From contig CBDHDW010000013.1 of assembly GCA_965261915.1 (NCBI GenBank), positions 1,426,001 through 1,490,000 of the forward strand: DNA of 64,000 nt. The letters run 5' to 3'. The notes under the pieces are model-generated. The model worked only from the letters and a program-made list of their open reading frames with translations. It was not told the origin of the DNA and searched no databases. Position numbers and translations under genes: made by a program. This document shows, one piece after another, positions 61,726 to 64,000 of this stretch. Every line of letters begins with the position of its first letter. Position 1 is the first letter of the stretch. The stretch is from JAIBDK01 sp965261915 (GTDB lineage Bacteria; Pseudomonadota; Gammaproteobacteria; Arenicellales; Poriferihabitantaceae).

Positions 61726-62625
61726 TTAACACCTCTGTTCACGCTGCTGTTCAACTTCTTGCCGCTCCATCTTCATCATTTCAGGGGATTCCCAGGTAAT
61801 TCGACCGGTTCGACCATCACGCAGATCTGCCAACACTATTTTTGCTGCACGATCGAGGTCAATCTCCCCACCCTTAACCAGACAACCTCTGCGCCGGCCA
61901 ATCTCTTCCAACAGCTCAAATTCAGCGCTCAAGTTCTCCACATTACCGTCATTCAGTTTATAACGACCGCACAATTTTTCAATATACTGCGAACGCAGAT
62001 ATTCCAGCGCAAAAACGGCAACTTCAAGGTGTGTGATTGCCGTATCTTTGATTGCACCGGTTACCGCCAGACGAAACCCGCTGTTTCTATTCTGCACTTT
62101 TGGCCACATCAAGCCGGGGGTATCCATCAAGGTGAAATTATCGTTGATATCGATTAACTGCTGATGTTTTGTAATCGCCGGCTCATTCCCGGTTTTCGCA
62201 ACCGACCTGCCTGCCAAACTATTGATCAGTGTTGATTTGCCCACATTTGGAATACCCATAACCAATGCCGTTGTCCGCGGTTGTTTACCACCATTTTTCT
62301 CGTAAAGCGTACGGCATATCTTTGAAATTCTCGAGACACTATTCCTGTTTCTCGCATCAACCATTAACACTTCTGTATTTTGTTGAGCCAGAAAATGATC
62401 CATCCAGCGTTTGTTCAAAGCGGGGTCAGAAAGGTCGGTTTTGGTCAGCACGACCAAACACGGTTTTTCTCCTCGCATCTCAGCCAACATTGGATTGGCG
62501 CTACTAAAAGGCACACGCGCATCCCGCAGCTCAACAAATACGTTAACCTGAGCGTAAACTTTCCTGAGCTCCTTGCTCGCTTTATTCATGTGGCCGGGAA
62601 ACCACTGGATGTTCTGATTACTCAT
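61726..62625 (-). CDS. Circularly permuted ribosome-assembly GTPase (YlqF/RbgA)
   Basis: A 299-residue GTPase with motifs in permuted order: G4 (LTKTDLSD) comes before G1 (GIPNVGKSTLINSLAG), followed by G3 (DTPGLMWP). The C-terminal domain (EFELLEEIGRRRGCLVKGGEIDLDRAAKIVLADLRDGRTGRITWE) is the RbgA RNA-binding helix bundle. It assists late 50S maturation in Firmicutes; many gammaproteobacteria also carry a copy. ATG 62625 fits the family start MSNQNIQWFPGHMNKA. It stands upstream of the SDH-like operon on the same strand but 60 bp away. Confidence 0.93.
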   Translation of the reverse strand: MSNQNIQWFPGHMNKASKELRKVYAQVNVFVELRDARVPFSSANPMLAEMRGEKPCLVVLTKTDLSDPALNKRWMDHFLAQQNTEVLMVDARNRNSVSRISKICRTLYEKNGGKQPRTTALVMGIPNVGKSTLINSLAGRSVAKTGNEPAITKHQQLIDINDNFTLMDTPGLMWPKVQNRNSGFRLAVTGAIKDTAITHLEVAVFALEYLRSQYIEKLCGRYKLNDGNVENLSAEFELLEEIGRRRGCLVKGGEIDLDRAAKIVLADLRDGRTGRITWESPEMMKMERQEVEQQREQRC

Positions 62626-62887
62626 TGAGAGATTTGGCTGGATTACACTGATATTCATTACAGTCGAACCAGCCTATTGTACCCAAATCCCCAGATAGAG
62701 TAGCATCAGCGCTTCAAGGCTCGGTGAATCCCTCTTTCAAGCCTTGTGGCTGGCCATTACAGCAAATTATGGTGGCTAGTGCCGAGAGGTTTACTCAAAA
62801 ACCGCTGTTCGGTGCATTATCAGTGCTAAATCGGCTATTTTTGACGCACCTGTCCTGCAGAAGCCGTTATTCTTGTTCTATGTCGGG

Positions 62888-64000
62888 TTAAATGGGCGGC
62901 GCTTCAAACTCCTTCAGTGCCAGCAGCACTCGTTCCAGTAGTAGTCGGTGGTTTTCCCGCATTTTTACCAAGAGTTGACGTCCCGTCCTGACCACTTTTG
63001 CCGCGATGGCGTACAGACGCCAGCGCAGTGTTATCGCACGATGCTGGGACAACTCCCCCGGCAGCAACTGACGCATGAGGGCACATAGATTGTAGGAGAG
63101 TGCGGAGATTAAAAAGTACAGCACATTGGCAGCAAAATCTGAACACGGCAGGGTGTCGCCACCAAAATCTCGTTTCAGTTCCTTGATTCGGTTCTCGCTG
63201 TCCTCGCCACGCTGGTTGTACCAGTGGACAATCTCGCTATCGCTAAGGCTATCCCGATTAGTGGCAATCGCACGATAAATATAAGCACCTGAGTTTATTT
63301 CCTCTGAACTGTTTTCTGAGCTATCTTCTGAATTATCTGATGAATCTAAATCCAGACTCGCCTGGCCGGTAACGGCTGTTCTCTGAATGATAAGGGTGAA
63401 GGGTTTTTCATACTCACCGATGCAGAAACTGGTGCGGTAGGTATCCTGACCATTGACCGCTTTGCCTTTTTTATCCAGCAAAGGCGGCCAGTCCGAAGCG
63501 CTTGCCGCTGCTATCTGCGCGCGCAGTGCGGCGCTGGTCTTGGCGCGAATGGCATACTCGATACCCTGCTTATCACAATACTCAATGACTTTTGTTTGGT
63601 AGCCGGCGGCATCAATACGCAACGCCTTCACGGTACAGTCTTCCGGGAGCGACTGCTGGCATTGCTGGATAAACGGCTTATTATCTTTCGCTGGCGGCAC
63701 ATTGCCGTGACGGAAATCCACGGCCACGATCTGCCCGGTTTCCGCAATATGCCCCACCATCGGCATAAAGCCCTTGTTCTTGTTGTAAGTCCACCGTGCA
63801 CCCGCTTTATGGGCAATAATCTCGGTGGCATCAATGTCCAGTGTGACTTCCTTACAGCGATGCAAGGCTACCTTCAATAAGGCTTTATTCACCTTTACCC
63901 AGGCAGCCTGGATTTGCGGCTGGCTTCCCATTCGCCTGAGCCAATCTCCAATCGTGGTCGCCTGGGGAAGTTTCTTGAGATCCAGCACGGTGCGCAGTGC
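62888..64000 (-). mobile_element. IS1380-family element, partial (continues past the window)
   Basis: The window ends inside this element. Only the transposase end is seen; its left inverted repeat should lie in the 62659-62887 gap, but I could not identify it, and the right end is outside. The transposase frame is still open at position 64000. Confidence 0.8.
62888..64000 (-). CDS. IS1380-family transposase (N-terminus beyond window)
   Basis: At least 370 residues of a DDE transposase. VTLDIDATEIIAHKAGARWTYN carries the first Asp, ALRIDAAGYQTKVIEYCD the second, and VHWYNQRGEDSENRIKELKRDFGGDTLPC the Glu. Between the second Asp and the Glu the protein has an odd serine/aspartate/glutamate-rich stretch, SLDLDSSDNSEDSSENSSEE, which is not usual in the family and may be a tolerated insertion. 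The frame continues upstream across the window edge, so the true start is not seen. Confidence 0.88.
   Translation of the reverse strand, partial: ALRTVLDLKKLPQATTIGDWLRRMGSQPQIQAAWVKVNKALLKVALHRCKEVTLDIDATEIIAHKAGARWTYNKNKGFMPMVGHIAETGQIVAVDFRHGNVPPAKDNKPFIQQCQQSLPEDCTVKALRIDAAGYQTKVIEYCDKQGIEYAIRAKTSAALRAQIAAASASDWPPLLDKKGKAVNGQDTYRTSFCIGEYEKPFTLIIQRTAVTGQASLDLDSSDNSEDSSENSSEEINSGAYIYRAIATNRDSLSDSEIVHWYNQRGEDSENRIKELKRDFGGDTLPCSDFAANVLYFLISALSYNLCALMRQLLPGELSQHRAITLRWRLYAIAAKVVRTGRQLLVKMRENHRLLLERVLLALKEFEAPPI

Noticed and set aside
1..64000. CRISPR arrays, tRNA, rRNA, riboswitches or phage genes
   Set aside because: I saw no regularly spaced repeats, no tRNA cloverleaf ends, and no phage structural or integrase genes. 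A covariance-model search would be needed to exclude small RNAs.

Overview
The window reads as chromosome of a gammaproteobacterium. The evidence is the linkage ispB / rplU-rpmA-obgE-proB, followed by rpsT (UUG start) facing away from murJ-ribF-lspA-ispH. There are no CRISPR arrays, rRNA genes or tRNA genes that I can see. Three insertion sequences and at least nine gene remnants are scattered between healthy operons, which suggests a genome that is losing genes. Sites 1-102 hold nothing I recognise.

Layout. 0.1-2.1 kb: an IS66-type element sits just after the start codon of a GFA-family gene that also carries a nonsense codon. 2.1-10.2 kb: a BKACE gene, an FAD-linked oxidoreductase, remnants of an aldehyde dehydrogenase and of a gamma-butyrobetaine dioxygenase-like protein, nadE, a glycine amidinotransferase homologue, a YbdK-type carboxylate-amine ligase and glpK. 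10.2-13.4 kb: a class V aminotransferase gene split by an IS1634-family element with a 16-bp target duplication. 13.5-19.4 kb: aromatic aminotransferase, EamA remnant, bolA, a DjlA-like co-chaperone, a YafJ-like amidotransferase and a second EF-G. 19.4-29.6 kb: an HpcH/HpaI aldolase remnant, then a mostly co-directional catabolic or transport run (MFS, small protein, class II aldolase, SDR, hotdog thioesterase, LeuA/CimA-like synthase, DUF3604 protein, EamA and MFS exporters). 29.6-30.8 kb: an HspQ remnant and a BacNav-type sodium channel. 30.9-42.4 kb: a second BKACE, a peptide-type ABC transporter with a Tat-exported binding protein, a carnitine-dehydrogenase-like enzyme, a CaiD-like hydratase, an acyl-CoA dehydrogenase and an NDP-forming acyl-CoA synthetase. 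42.6-51.6 kb: the conserved housekeeping block, from which ileS and fkpB are missing. 51.6-56.3 kb: type IV pilin, a broken DUF1111 gene with a hairpin, a DAO-type oxidase, a broken PuuC-like aldehyde dehydrogenase and a DapA-family lyase. 56.6-61.7 kb: a compact operon for a succinate dehydrogenase/fumarate reductase-like complex plus a two-subunit class I fumarase. 61.7-64 kb: a YlqF/RbgA GTPase and an IS1380-family element that runs off the window.

How the genes may work together. The most coherent metabolic story is catabolism of quaternary-amine C4 acids. A CoA ligase, an acyl-CoA dehydrogenase and a CaiD-like hydratase could take gamma-butyrobetaine through crotonobetainyl-CoA to carnitinyl-CoA. 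The carnitine-dehydrogenase-like enzyme could make 3-dehydrocarnitine, and a BKACE could cleave it towards glycine betaine. The remnant of a gamma-butyrobetaine dioxygenase-like gene fits an older, oxygen-dependent entry to the same pool. This is inference from family membership and neighbourhood, not proof of substrate. The SDH-like plus fumarase operon could carry fumarate or a methylated analogue through two steps in one transcript.
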